The notes under the pieces: generated by a model
Told to the model about the DNA's origin: nothing
Seen by the model: the letters and a program-made list of their open reading frames with translations, nothing else
The model's database searches: none
From: Agrobacterium vitis
GTDB taxonomy: Bacteria; Pseudomonadota; Alphaproteobacteria; Rhizobiales; Rhizobiaceae
Assembly: GCF_013337045.2 (NCBI RefSeq)
Contig: NZ_CP118260.1
Coordinates: 1,074,001 to 1,138,000 of the forward strand
Direction: 5' to 3'
Length of the DNA: 64,000 nucleotides
Position numbers and translations under genes: made by a program
Shown: piece by piece, positions 36,746 through 45,009 of the stretch
Layout: each line of letters begins with the position of its first letter
Position numbering within the stretch: position 1 is the first letter of the stretch

Positions 36746-37501
36746 ATGGCAGGACGTGAACCAGAAAAGAACGACGGCGGTTTGCTGGAAGTCTGCGTCG
36801 ATTCCGTTGCGGGGCTGGAGGCGGCAATTGCCGGTGGCGCGGACCGGATCGAGCTATGCGCCGCCCTTGACTGCGGGGGGCTGACGCCGACATCAGGTCT
36901 GATGCAGCGCGCCGCTCAGGCACCGATCCCGGTTTTTGCGATGATTCGGCCACGGTCAGGCAGCTTCGTGTTCTCAACCGATGAGGTCGCCGTCATGACG
37001 GCGGATATCCACGCCGCACGGCAGGCAGGCCTGGCTGGTGTCGTGCTTGGGGCGTCTCGGTTCGACGGACGGTTGGACATTGAGGTGCTTGGTAAACTCA
37101 CGGAGGTCGCGTCTGGCCTCGCCATGACATTGCACCGGGCTTTCGACCTCGTGCCAGACTTTAATGAAGCGCTGGAGCAGGCGGTTGCGCTCGGGTTTGG
37201 CCGAATTTTGACTTCCGGTGGCGCGCAATCCGTCGTTGCTGGTTTTGGTCGTCTGAAGTCGCTTTTAAAGGCGGCAGATGGTAGGATCGTCATCATGCCC
37301 GGTGGCGGGTTGAGGCCTGATCGCATCGCACCGTTCTGGCAGGCTGGCCTGCGGGAGTTTCATGCTTCTTGTAGTGTGCCGGTGGCAGCCGATCCCGTTC
37401 TGGTCGAGTTTGGTTTTGCCACGGCAGGGCAGGCGCAGACCGATAGCGATGTGGTTCGCAGACTTGCCGCGGCCATCGAGACCTGCCGCACTCTGCCCTG
37501 A
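36746..37501 (+). CDS. cutC: CutC family TIM-barrel protein
   Basis: The 251-residue protein has the CutC core: LEVCVDSVAGLEAAIAGGADRIELCA, shortened here to LEVCVDS and GADRIELCAALDCGGLTPT. MIRPRSGSFVFS, MTLHRAFD and ILTSGGAQSV are further conserved blocks. The family was first linked to copper tolerance, but the biochemical role is unsettled. Its position at the end of an amino-sugar catabolic block, 24 bp after an MFS gene, argues for a metabolic rather than copper role here. Confidence 0.93.
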   Translation: MAGREPEKNDGGLLEVCVDSVAGLEAAIAGGADRIELCAALDCGGLTPTSGLMQRAAQAPIPVFAMIRPRSGSFVFSTDEVAVMTADIHAARQAGLAGVVLGASRFDGRLDIEVLGKLTEVASGLAMTLHRAFDLVPDFNEALEQAVALGFGRILTSGGAQSVVAGFGRLKSLLKAADGRIVIMPGGGLRPDRIAPFWQAGLREFHASCSVPVAADPVLVEFGFATAGQAQTDSDVVRRLAAAIETCRTLP

Positions 37502-37505
37502 TGGA

Positions 37506-37898
37506 TTATACGGCCTCCGGCTCAACCCGGCGGGGCGCACCTTTTTCGTCCAGCGCCACCATGATGAAATGGGCGTCAGTGACTTTCTGGCGCTCCTGCG
37601 TGAACTGGCGGCGCACCCAGCACTCGACATAGAGGGTCATTGAGGTCCGACCGACCTGGCTGATGGATGTGTAAATGCACACGGTATCACCGACCTTCAC
37701 CGGGCTCTTGAAGCTGACTTCCTTGACCGCTGCCGTGACCGTGCGGCCTTTCGCACGCTCGGAAGAGCGGATGCCAGCGGCTGCGTCCATCTGCGCCAGA
37801 ACCCAGCCACCGAAAATATCCCCGGCGGGATTGGTATCGGCTGGCATAGCGAGTGTGCGTAATGTCAACTCGCCCTGGGGTTCGTCAATCTCAGTCAT
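37506..37898 (-). CDS. YciA-type acyl-CoA thioesterase (hotdog fold)
   Basis: The 130-residue protein has the hotdog core MPADTNPAGDIFGGWVLAQM, where Asn and Asp form the active site, and VTAAVKEVSFKSPVKVGD. YciA enzymes hydrolyse acyl-CoAs in the cytosol. ATG 37898 is used because homologous sequence begins there; the frame continues open to 38024 with no family content. It converges on cutC with a 4-bp gap and no obvious terminator. Confidence 0.92.
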   Translation of the reverse strand: MTEIDEPQGELTLRTLAMPADTNPAGDIFGGWVLAQMDAAAGIRSSERAKGRTVTAAVKEVSFKSPVKVGDTVCIYTSISQVGRTSMTLYVECWVRRQFTQERQKVTDAHFIMVALDEKGAPRRVEPEAV

Positions 37899-38057
37899 TG
37901 TCTTCCAACTTTCGTTTACAGGATAGTAGAAGCTGCGGCGTCGCCGCAATCCTCCATTCGATCGAAAGAAGAGATAGGCTCTAGAGACTGAAAGGTCGAG
38001 AGCGCAGGCATGCGCCAGCGACACTGCGGCTTTGCCGAAAAGCTTTACCTTGTGATT

Positions 38058-38717
38058 TTATTGCTTTTCAGTAACCTCAATTGAGGCGATCAGCCGCTCG
38101 ATATAAGCGGAAAACAGGACGCCCATATCTGTACTTTCGGGTAGCCGCAGCCAGAGCATTTGCAAGCCATCCATCAGGCCGATAATTTCCGTTGCTATTC
38201 CTTGGGGATCTATTTCGGATTTGATCTCACGATTCATAATGCCATCGGCAAAGATATTGGCCAGTTTGTGTCGCAGATGCAGGCTACGTTTGTGAAACCA
38301 TGCCTGGGCTGGGTGTCCGGCAAGCAGGCTTTCGGCGTTGAGGATCGAAAACGCCCGCACCACCCCTTCCGACTGCATGTTTTGGTTGGTGACCTCGACC
38401 AATAGGCCGAGGAAATCGCGCCAATGTGGAGTTTTCTTGGTTGAGTCCGGCGCTGTCTCTTTGTCTCGCCGTTCCAGGATCGCCAGGAGAAGGTCCACTT
38501 TGGTCGGAAAATAATGCAAAAGACCAGGAAGCGACAGACCAACATCCTCTGCAATGTCTGCAATTGCAGCATTTTGAAAGCCATCCTTGGCAAAACGGTT
38601 GAGGGCAGCCTGCAAGATTTCTTCGCGCCGTGCGGCCCCTTTCACCGAATTCCGGCGGCGGCCTGCAACCGTATCGACGGGAGTGCGGCCTGCATCGGAT
38701 ATGTCCTGTCCTGGCAT
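38058..38717 (-). CDS. TetR family transcriptional regulator
   Basis: The 219-residue regulator has a TetR HTH (AARREEILQAALNRFAKDGF, then IADIAEDVGLSLPGLLHYF) and a ligand domain. ATG 38717 is chosen since the open frame upstream to 39059 runs antisense into the GH3 gene. It is divergent from the beta-glucosidase gene with 229 bp between, so it probably senses a glucoside or aglycone and controls that gene. Confidence 0.9.
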   Translation of the reverse strand: MPGQDISDAGRTPVDTVAGRRRNSVKGAARREEILQAALNRFAKDGFQNAAIADIAEDVGLSLPGLLHYFPTKVDLLLAILERRDKETAPDSTKKTPHWRDFLGLLVEVTNQNMQSEGVVRAFSILNAESLLAGHPAQAWFHKRSLHLRHKLANIFADGIMNREIKSEIDPQGIATEIIGLMDGLQMLWLRLPESTDMGVLFSAYIERLIASIEVTEKQ

Positions 38718-38946
38718 TTGTCTCACTTTCAGGTTGCATTGTATGCCATCCTTAGAGCTTGTCTTGGAAAAAATGGAACCCAATTTTCTAAAAGACAAAC
38801 GAAATCGTGAAAAACGAGAGGATGGTGGCTCAATCCGAACCTGAGCGCCTTTGGAGCCCAATCGAAAACCGGGTGAAGGCAGACAGGTTGTCTTGCGAGG
38901 AGTAATAATACCGAGTAGTTGGTAGGTAAATAGGGAGGAGTATCTG

Positions 38947-41418
38947 ATGATCGATCGTCTGCTTGATGAGATGACCCTTGAGGAACAGGTTTCATTGCTG
39001 TCCGGTGCGGACTTCTGGACCACTGTGCCGGTGGAGCGGCTTGGTATTCCAAAAATCAAGGTAACTGATGGTCCAAACGGCGCGCGCGGCGGCGGGTCAC
39101 TGGTTGGCGGCGTGAAGGCGACTTGCTATCCCGTGGCGATTGCGCTCGGAGCGACCTGGAACCCGGCGCTTGTCGAAGCCATGGGTGTTTCCCTGGCGGG
39201 ACAGGTGAAGAGCAAAGGTGCGAGTGTCCTTCTTGCGCCAACCGTCAATATCCATCGGTCCGGGTTGAATGGGCGCAATTTCGAATGCTATTCCGAAGAC
39301 CCAATGCTGACGGCGGCTTTGGCTGTCGCTTATATCAATGGCGTGCAGGGCCAGGGTGTGGCGGCGACAATCAAGCATTTCGCCGGCAATGAATCCGAGA
39401 TCGAACGGCAGACCATGTCCTCGGATATCGACGAACGCGCCTTGCGGGAGATCTATCTTCTGCCCTTTGAACAGGCCGTGAAAAAGGCTGGTGTCATGGC
39501 GGTTATGTCCTCCTATAACCGGCTGAACGGTACCTATACCAGCGAACATCCCTGGTTGCTGACGGATGTGCTGCGCGAGCAATGGGGCTTCGACGGTATT
39601 GTCATGTCGGATTGGTTCGGCTCGCATTCTACCTCTGAATCCGTCAACGCAGGGCTTGATCTGGAAATGCCCGGCCCAACCCGCGACCGTGGTGAAAAGC
39701 TGGTGCAGGCGGTTCGCGACGGCACCGTCAGGCCGGAAACAGTACGCGAAGCGGCGGGACGAATTCTCACTCTGCTGGAGCGTGTCGGGGCGTTTTCGTC
39801 CGCGCCGGACCTGTCCGAACACGCCGAGGATCTGCCAGCCGACCGGGCGTTAATCCGCAAGATTGGTGCAGAAGGTGCGGTTCTTCTGAAGAATGACGGC
39901 ATCCTGCCGTTGGTAAAGGCATCCTTGAAGCGTGTCGCGGTTATCGGGCCGAATGCGGCTGTTGCCCGGGTGATGGGCGGCGGCAGCGCCCAGATCAATG
40001 CCCATTATACGATCAGCCCGCTTGAGGGCATTCGGGCGGCTTTGCAACGCAGTGCCGATGTGCAGCACAGCGTAGCCTGCGGCAATAGCCGCTTGGTCAA
40101 GCTGTTTTCGCAGCCGGTCACTGTTGAGTATTTCAAGGGAGTCAATTGCCAAGGTACACCTGTGGCGACGGAAACCGTGCAGACGGGTGAATTTTTCTGG
40201 TTCGACCTGCCATCGCCGGATCTGTCTCTGACGGATTTTTCGGTGCGGTTCGCCGGCACCTTCACACCGCAGGAGGATGGTGCACATTTGCTTGGCATGA
40301 CCAATTCGGGTCTTGCGAAGCTCTATGTCGATGAAGAACTTGTCATCGACGGCTATACCGATTGGAAGCGCGGCGAGAATTTCTTCGGCACGGCCAATAA
40401 CGAAATTCGGCACTCGGTGGAGATGAAGGCTGGCCGTAGCTACGCGATCAAAGTTGAATACCTGTCGCCACCGCCAGAGGAATACGGCATCCATATCACC
40501 GCGATCCGCTTCGGCATCGAAAGAATTCTCGGTGAAGACTCGATGGTGGAAGCAGTTGAATGCGCAAGGGGGGCGGATGTGGCGCTGCTCTTTGTCGGGC
40601 GCGAGGGGCAATGGGATACGGAAGGTCTCGATCTGCCCGACATGCGCCTGCCGGGTCGCCAGGAAGAATTGATCGAGCGGGTCAGCGCCGTCAATCCAAA
40701 TTGCATTATCGTGCTGCAAACCGGCGGTCCGATTGAAATGCCTTGGTTGGAAAAGGTCAAGGCGGTGCTTCAGGTCTGGTATCCAGGCCAGGAGCTTGGC
40801 AATGCCGTGGCCGATATGCTGTTTGGCGATCAGGAACCGGGTGGGCGTCTACCGCAGACGTTTCCCAAGCAGCTGTCGGATAATTCCGCGATGACCGGTG
40901 ACCCATCGGTCTATCCCGGCAAGGATGGCCATGTGCGTTATGAGGAGGGAGTCTTTATTGGCTACCGTCATCATGATAGCCGTCATATCGAGCCGCTCTT
41001 TCCTTTTGGGTTTGGGCTTGGCTATACCAGTTTTGATTGGGATGAGCCCAAGGCCTCCACTGGCGAAATGACTGCATCGGGCATCAAAGTCACCGTCAGG
41101 GTCTCGAATGCCGGAAAACGGGCGGGGTCCGAGGTGGTGCAGCTTTATGTCGAGGCACCTGTCTCTGGTGTCGAACGGCCATTGAAGGAGTTGCGGGCCT
41201 TCGCCAAGATTGCCCTGGAGGCAGGTGAAAGTGGTACAGTGACGCTGGAAATTAACCCGCGCGACCTGAGTTATTACGATGTCGATGCGGCGGCATTCCG
41301 TGCGCCAGCGGGTGACTATCGGCTGCTGATTGGCGCCCATGCCCAGGACATCCGCAGCACGATTACGATTGACAATCCGCAGGAATGGCTTGGTGCTGTT
41401 GGCGATAGGGCGATCTGA
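38947..41418 (+). CDS. GH3 beta-glucosidase with PA14 insert (Cbg-1-like)
   Basis: The 823-residue enzyme has the GH3 N-terminal barrel (KVTDGPNGARG, KHFAGNESE) with nucleophile Asp222 in GIVMSDWFGSHS. The C-terminal sandwich (DVALLFVGREGQWDTEG) is interrupted by a PA14 carbohydrate-binding domain at about 385-530, and a fibronectin III-like domain ends the protein. Length and motif order are close to the Agrobacterium coniferin beta-glucosidase, as far as I recall that sequence. It lacks a signal peptide. GGGAGG precedes ATG 38947. It likely releases glucose from plant glucosides. Confidence 0.94.
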   Translation: MIDRLLDEMTLEEQVSLLSGADFWTTVPVERLGIPKIKVTDGPNGARGGGSLVGGVKATCYPVAIALGATWNPALVEAMGVSLAGQVKSKGASVLLAPTVNIHRSGLNGRNFECYSEDPMLTAALAVAYINGVQGQGVAATIKHFAGNESEIERQTMSSDIDERALREIYLLPFEQAVKKAGVMAVMSSYNRLNGTYTSEHPWLLTDVLREQWGFDGIVMSDWFGSHSTSESVNAGLDLEMPGPTRDRGEKLVQAVRDGTVRPETVREAAGRILTLLERVGAFSSAPDLSEHAEDLPADRALIRKIGAEGAVLLKNDGILPLVKASLKRVAVIGPNAAVARVMGGGSAQINAHYTISPLEGIRAALQRSADVQHSVACGNSRLVKLFSQPVTVEYFKGVNCQGTPVATETVQTGEFFWFDLPSPDLSLTDFSVRFAGTFTPQEDGAHLLGMTNSGLAKLYVDEELVIDGYTDWKRGENFFGTANNEIRHSVEMKAGRSYAIKVEYLSPPPEEYGIHITAIRFGIERILGEDSMVEAVECARGADVALLFVGREGQWDTEGLDLPDMRLPGRQEELIERVSAVNPNCIIVLQTGGPIEMPWLEKVKAVLQVWYPGQELGNAVADMLFGDQEPGGRLPQTFPKQLSDNSAMTGDPSVYPGKDGHVRYEEGVFIGYRHHDSRHIEPLFPFGFGLGYTSFDWDEPKASTGEMTASGIKVTVRVSNAGKRAGSEVVQLYVEAPVSGVERPLKELRAFAKIALEAGESGTVTLEINPRDLSYYDVDAAAFRAPAGDYRLLIGAHAQDIRSTITIDNPQEWLGAVGDRAI

Positions 41419-41426
41419 TCGGTGGC

Positions 41427-42749
41427 TTAAATCCTCAGGCGGGCTTCAAAGCCATCCTGTCGCCCGCTGGCGGGCGACAGGATGTCAAAACGGGCATTCA
41501 TCTGCTCTGCCAAGCGCTCGATGATTGACAAGCCAAGGCCTGAGCCGGGTGTGGTGGCATTGGCGCGTTGGAAGCGTTTTCGGATTGCCACCAAGTGTTC
41601 GGGTGAGAAAACGGGAGAACCGTTGACGACGCTGATCGTGCCGTCTTCACCAAGCGTTACCTCAACCGCCACGTCTTGTGTTCCATGCCGCACAGCATTC
41701 TCGATCATGTTGCGCACGACAATGGCAAAGGCGTCTTCGCTGACGGCGCGTGGCAGGGTCGCTGTTGGCGGGTGTCGATAAACAATGGCATTTCCCGTCA
41801 CGCGCTGGAAATCCTCCACGACAAGATCAAGCACGGGTACAAGATCGACAGCCTGGCCAGTCGAGCCGATGCCCGCTTCTGCGCGAGACAATTGCAACAG
41901 TTTTTCCGCGAGGCTCGCAAGCTTTTGCAGGGAGGCTTCCACCTGGCTTGCCCGTGCGCGTGTTTCCGGCTCCTTCAACTGGGCCAGCATCATTTGCGTC
42001 TGGGCCAGAGCACCGGCAATCGGAGTGCGCAATTCATGGGCGCTGTTGGCGGTAAATTCGCGCTCCGCATCTAAAGCGGACCGCAATCTGGTGAGCAGAA
42101 GATTGACGGAACGTCCTATGGGCTGCAATTCCTTGGGCAGCGGACTAAGGTCAATTTCCGCCAGATTGCCGTGATCCTTTGCGCTGATTTCCTGGCGAAA
42201 CTGTTCGACAGGAAGTAGGGAGCGGCGGATGATCAACCAGGCGGCCAAAACGCTGAGCGGAACAAGTGCAATCACCGGCAGCAGCATGGCAAGGCCTGCC
42301 GCAAGGGCAGAGATATGCCGATGGGTCATTGAGTCCGCCACCTGCACGATGATCGTGTCGCTGACCGCTGAGGTCGTATAGATCCGGTATGTGTCGTTTT
42401 GCCAGAAACCGGGTGTCAGCGGCGCGGGCAGGGGTTCTGCTGCCTCAGCATGGGAGTGCATCAGCACCCGCCCGCTTGCATCTCTCACTTGATAGATCAA
42501 ATATCCATCAGATTTGGGGTCGACGGTCGTTAGGATTTGCAAGGGACTTTTCAGCGGGTCGCGCTGCATGATGTCATCGACGACCAATGGCAAAAGCCTG
42601 TCGCCGGTTTCTTGCAGGGCGCTGTCAAAAATCTCGCCGAACTCGGCCTGCATGACGATGGCGCCGCAGGTTGCTGCCACCAGCCAAAGCACGGTAATCG
42701 CGCCGGAAAGCCACAGGAGAAGTTTGCGGGTCATGCTCGGCTTGGTCAT
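41427..42749 (-). CDS. Two-component sensor histidine kinase (QseC/TctE type)
   Basis: The 440-residue kinase has membrane helices at about 12-32 and 150-175 around a periplasmic sensor of about 115 residues. A HAMP region and H-box FTANSAHELRTPIAGALAQT with phospho-accepting His follow. The N-box NMIENAVRHGT and GSGLGLSIIERLAEQ complete the ATP domain. It overlaps the response regulator gene by 4 bp. It ends 9 bp from the convergent GH3 gene. Confidence 0.94.
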   Translation of the reverse strand: MTKPSMTRKLLLWLSGAITVLWLVAATCGAIVMQAEFGEIFDSALQETGDRLLPLVVDDIMQRDPLKSPLQILTTVDPKSDGYLIYQVRDASGRVLMHSHAEAAEPLPAPLTPGFWQNDTYRIYTTSAVSDTIIVQVADSMTHRHISALAAGLAMLLPVIALVPLSVLAAWLIIRRSLLPVEQFRQEISAKDHGNLAEIDLSPLPKELQPIGRSVNLLLTRLRSALDAEREFTANSAHELRTPIAGALAQTQMMLAQLKEPETRARASQVEASLQKLASLAEKLLQLSRAEAGIGSTGQAVDLVPVLDLVVEDFQRVTGNAIVYRHPPTATLPRAVSEDAFAIVVRNMIENAVRHGTQDVAVEVTLGEDGTISVVNGSPVFSPEHLVAIRKRFQRANATTPGSGLGLSIIERLAEQMNARFDILSPASGRQDGFEARLRI

Positions 42750-43408
42750 ACCGCCCCCGCAATGCTGTAGCCAACACCGCGGACGGTTAGCAAGCGGTCC
42801 TTGCCGATCTTCTTACGCAACCGGCTGACATAAACTTCCACCGTATTGCTTTCGATTTCCGATCCGAACGCATAGAGCGCTTCCTCGATGCGGGATTTGG
42901 AGACCACGGCACCAGGCCTTGCCAAAAGTGCATCAAGCACCGCCCATTCCCGGCTGGAGAGGCTAATGGCCTCGGCACCATCGGCAATACGCCGATCAGT
43001 GGGGTTGATTTCCAATGTGCCGATGCGAATGATTGGATTTGGCTTTGCGGCGTAACGGCGCGCGACCGCCAATATGCGCGCCGTCAGCTCATCGAGATTG
43101 AATGGCTTGACCAGATAATCGTCAGCACCGGAGTTGAGGCCCTCGATCCGATCCGAGATCTGGTCATGGGCGGTGAGGATAATGATTGGGGTCACGTCGC
43201 CATGTTCGCGCAACCGCTTCAGAAAGTCGATGCCGTTGCCGTCAGGCAAACGCAGGTCAAGCAGGATCAGGCCATAAGCAACGGTTCTGGTACAGGCTTC
43301 GGCGTCCTGTAGCCCCTTCATCCAGTCCACGGCATGACCAGCCGCCCCGACATGATCGCGAATGGCCTGACCCAGAACAGCGTCATCCTCTACCAGCAAT
43401 ACCCGCAT
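42746..43408 (-). CDS. OmpR-family response regulator
   Basis: The 220-residue regulator has a receiver domain with Asp51 (LILLDLRLPDGNG), acidic pocket EDD at 7-9 and Lys in DYLVKPFNLDEL. A winged-helix DNA-binding domain follows (LSSREWAVLDALL, then VYVSRLRKKIGKDRLLTVRGVGY). It resembles QseB/PmrA/TctD regulators. It is divergent from a PepSY-domain gene, a usual target of this kind of system. Confidence 0.95.
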   Translation of the reverse strand: MRVLLVEDDAVLGQAIRDHVGAAGHAVDWMKGLQDAEACTRTVAYGLILLDLRLPDGNGIDFLKRLREHGDVTPIIILTAHDQISDRIEGLNSGADDYLVKPFNLDELTARILAVARRYAAKPNPIIRIGTLEINPTDRRIADGAEAISLSSREWAVLDALLARPGAVVSKSRIEEALYAFGSEIESNTVEVYVSRLRKKIGKDRLLTVRGVGYSIAGAV

Positions 43409-43458
43409 GCGTGTCTCCGATCAGAACGGTCCTGGCACAAAATGCCCGGAATACGAAG

Positions 43459-43551
43459 CTTTTAGCGTTCTTTATGACACCTAGCTTAAGCGGGTCGAAA
43501 TTTCAGAAAAATATTGGAAAGCAGCACACAGCGGATCTTCAGCTTGGTGTC
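43459..43551. promoter_or_regulatory. Candidate response-regulator sites between the two-component and PepSY genes
   Basis: CTTTTA (43459-43464), 5 nt, CTTTAT (43470-43475) is a direct repeat with the 11-bp period of PmrA/QseB boxes. In addition GACACCTAGCTTAAG (43476-43490) is repeated in inverse orientation at 43537-43551 with 13 of 15 matches. Both lie in the 259-bp divergent region. Binding is inferred from layout only. Confidence 0.35.
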
Positions 43552-43667
43552 AGCACAACTGACGATAAAGGGCACTCGCGTCGATAAACGGCATTTCCTA
43601 CGTTCGCTGTTTGGATGCTGAACGATTCCGACAATTATTTAATGGGTTGGCGGACGAGAGGTTCGAT

Positions 43668-43928
43668 ATGAAGATTGTGCTGATTGCCTTGTCTATCACT
43701 CTGGCTCTAGCAGGCGCGACTTTGGCCGGGGGAAAATGCGCGGTGCCGCTGAAAGAATGGCAACCCCGAGAGAGTTTGCAGAGAAAGCTTGAAGGAGAGG
43801 GCTGGAATGTTCGCTCCATCAGGAGCGGCGAGGGGTGCTATGAAGCCCACGCTGTCGATGCCAGAGGCAATACAGTCGAAGCCTATTTCGATCCGAAAAC
43901 GTTTAAGCCGATTGACCAGAGAGACTGA
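43668..43928 (+). CDS. Small periplasmic PepSY-domain protein
   Basis: The 86-residue protein has a signal peptide (MKIVLIALSITLALAGATLA) and one PepSY-like unit: SLQRKLEGEGWNVRSIRSGEGCYEAHAVD, shortened to LQRKLEGEGWNVRSI and CYEAHAVDARGNTVEAYFDP. Two cysteines (KCAV and GCYE) could form a disulfide. ATG 43668 has GAGAGG upstream and begins the signal sequence. Such proteins are often produced under the control of the neighbouring PmrA/QseB-type system. Confidence 0.82.
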   Translation: MKIVLIALSITLALAGATLAGGKCAVPLKEWQPRESLQRKLEGEGWNVRSIRSGEGCYEAHAVDARGNTVEAYFDPKTFKPIDQRD

Positions 43929-43983
43929 GCACTTGATACGGTCATGTATCGTCCGGTTCCATGGCGCAACAACACAGTTGGGC

Positions 43984-44016
43984 AAAAAAAAGCGCCGCGT
44001 TTTGAGGCGCGGCGCT
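43984..44016 (-). terminator. Rho-independent terminator for the DUF1003 gene
   Basis: On the minus strand AGCGCCGCG and CGCGGCGCT (43991-43999 with 44008-44016) form a 9-bp stem with an 8-nt loop, followed by eight T. It lies 165 bp beyond the DUF1003 stop; the intervening stretch has no gene. Confidence 0.82.
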
Positions 44017-44180
44017 AAATCAATTCCCGAAGTTGAGGGGACTTCTTCGGGCGGCTACAGGTTGGGCGAAGAGATCTCAGAGTGGCAGAGGGGATGCCGG
44101 AGGAAGATCCATTCCCTGTGAGAACCAATGTAGAACCAGTTTCTTACCTTAATATTAAATAAAACTAATAAAATGGAGTC

Positions 44181-44903
44181 TCATATATCTTTTTTGTAAA
44201 TTCGTCCCTCGAGCAGGTCGATCTGTATCTGCTGCAATTCAGCCAAGCGCGCCCATTGATGGGCCATTTGGTGGTCGATCTTTTCATGCAATTGGCGGAT
44301 TTCCAGTTCGGCGCGCAAATTGATCATGTAATCGTTCTCCGCCCGCCGCCGATCCTTTTCCTCCTGGCGCTTCTGGCTCATCATGATGATCGGCGCCTGC
44401 ATTGCCGCGACACAGGACAACAAGAGATTAAGAAGGATGTAGGGATAGGGGTCGAACGGCTGAAGGAATAGCCCGATTGAGTTGATTGCCATCCAGGTGA
44501 TGAGGATGATGGAAAATATGATGATGAATCGCCACGAACCGCCAAAGGAGGCGACGGCGTCCGAGGCGCGATCGCCAAACCGGGTGGGCCGTTCGATCTC
44601 CACTGCTGCGTTTTGAACCGTGGAAACATCGCGGCCAAGATCGGCGATCACGCGCCGGTCAAGGTCCGAAAGCTCACCGCGCTCTTCCTCAAGCAGCTTC
44701 TCGACTCGCTGGCGACGCAGTGCTGACAGGTCGTCGTCGCAAATCCTGGCATCGGCGGACAACGGGCCGCATTGCGCCTCGATCAATCCTATCAACGAAG
44801 ATCGCATCGAGTTGACGGGATGCAAATGTCGTGACGGAACGGTTTTGTGGCAGAGGCAGCAGCGATGGGCTTGCTGGCTGGATGTGGGAGAAATGTTGGA
44901 CAC
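44181..44903 (-). CDS. DUF1003 family membrane protein with N-terminal Cys/His motif
   Basis: The 240-residue protein starts with a putative zinc motif (HRCCLCHKTVPSRHLHP) and has two membrane helices at about 130-185 (RFIIIFSIILITWMAINSIG and YPYILLNLLLSCVAAMQAPI). It ends in a charged coiled coil (QKRQEEKDRRRAENDYMINL). This is the DUF1003 layout; the function is not known. GTG 44903 with GGAG 7-8 nt upstream is chosen; ATG 44972 is an alternative that adds 23 residues without family content. Confidence 0.85.
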   Translation of the reverse strand: MSNISPTSSQQAHRCCLCHKTVPSRHLHPVNSMRSSLIGLIEAQCGPLSADARICDDDLSALRRQRVEKLLEEERGELSDLDRRVIADLGRDVSTVQNAAVEIERPTRFGDRASDAVASFGGSWRFIIIFSIILITWMAINSIGLFLQPFDPYPYILLNLLLSCVAAMQAPIIMMSQKRQEEKDRRRAENDYMINLRAELEIRQLHEKIDHQMAHQWARLAELQQIQIDLLEGRIYKKDI

Positions 44904-45009
44904 GCAGGGCTCCGACAGAAAAGACCGGGCGCGACAAAATTGCCGCCCCGGCCCCCTGATGCATAGCTTCAAAATTCACTGGAACCAAGAACCGTTTGTG
45001 AGCATGCAA

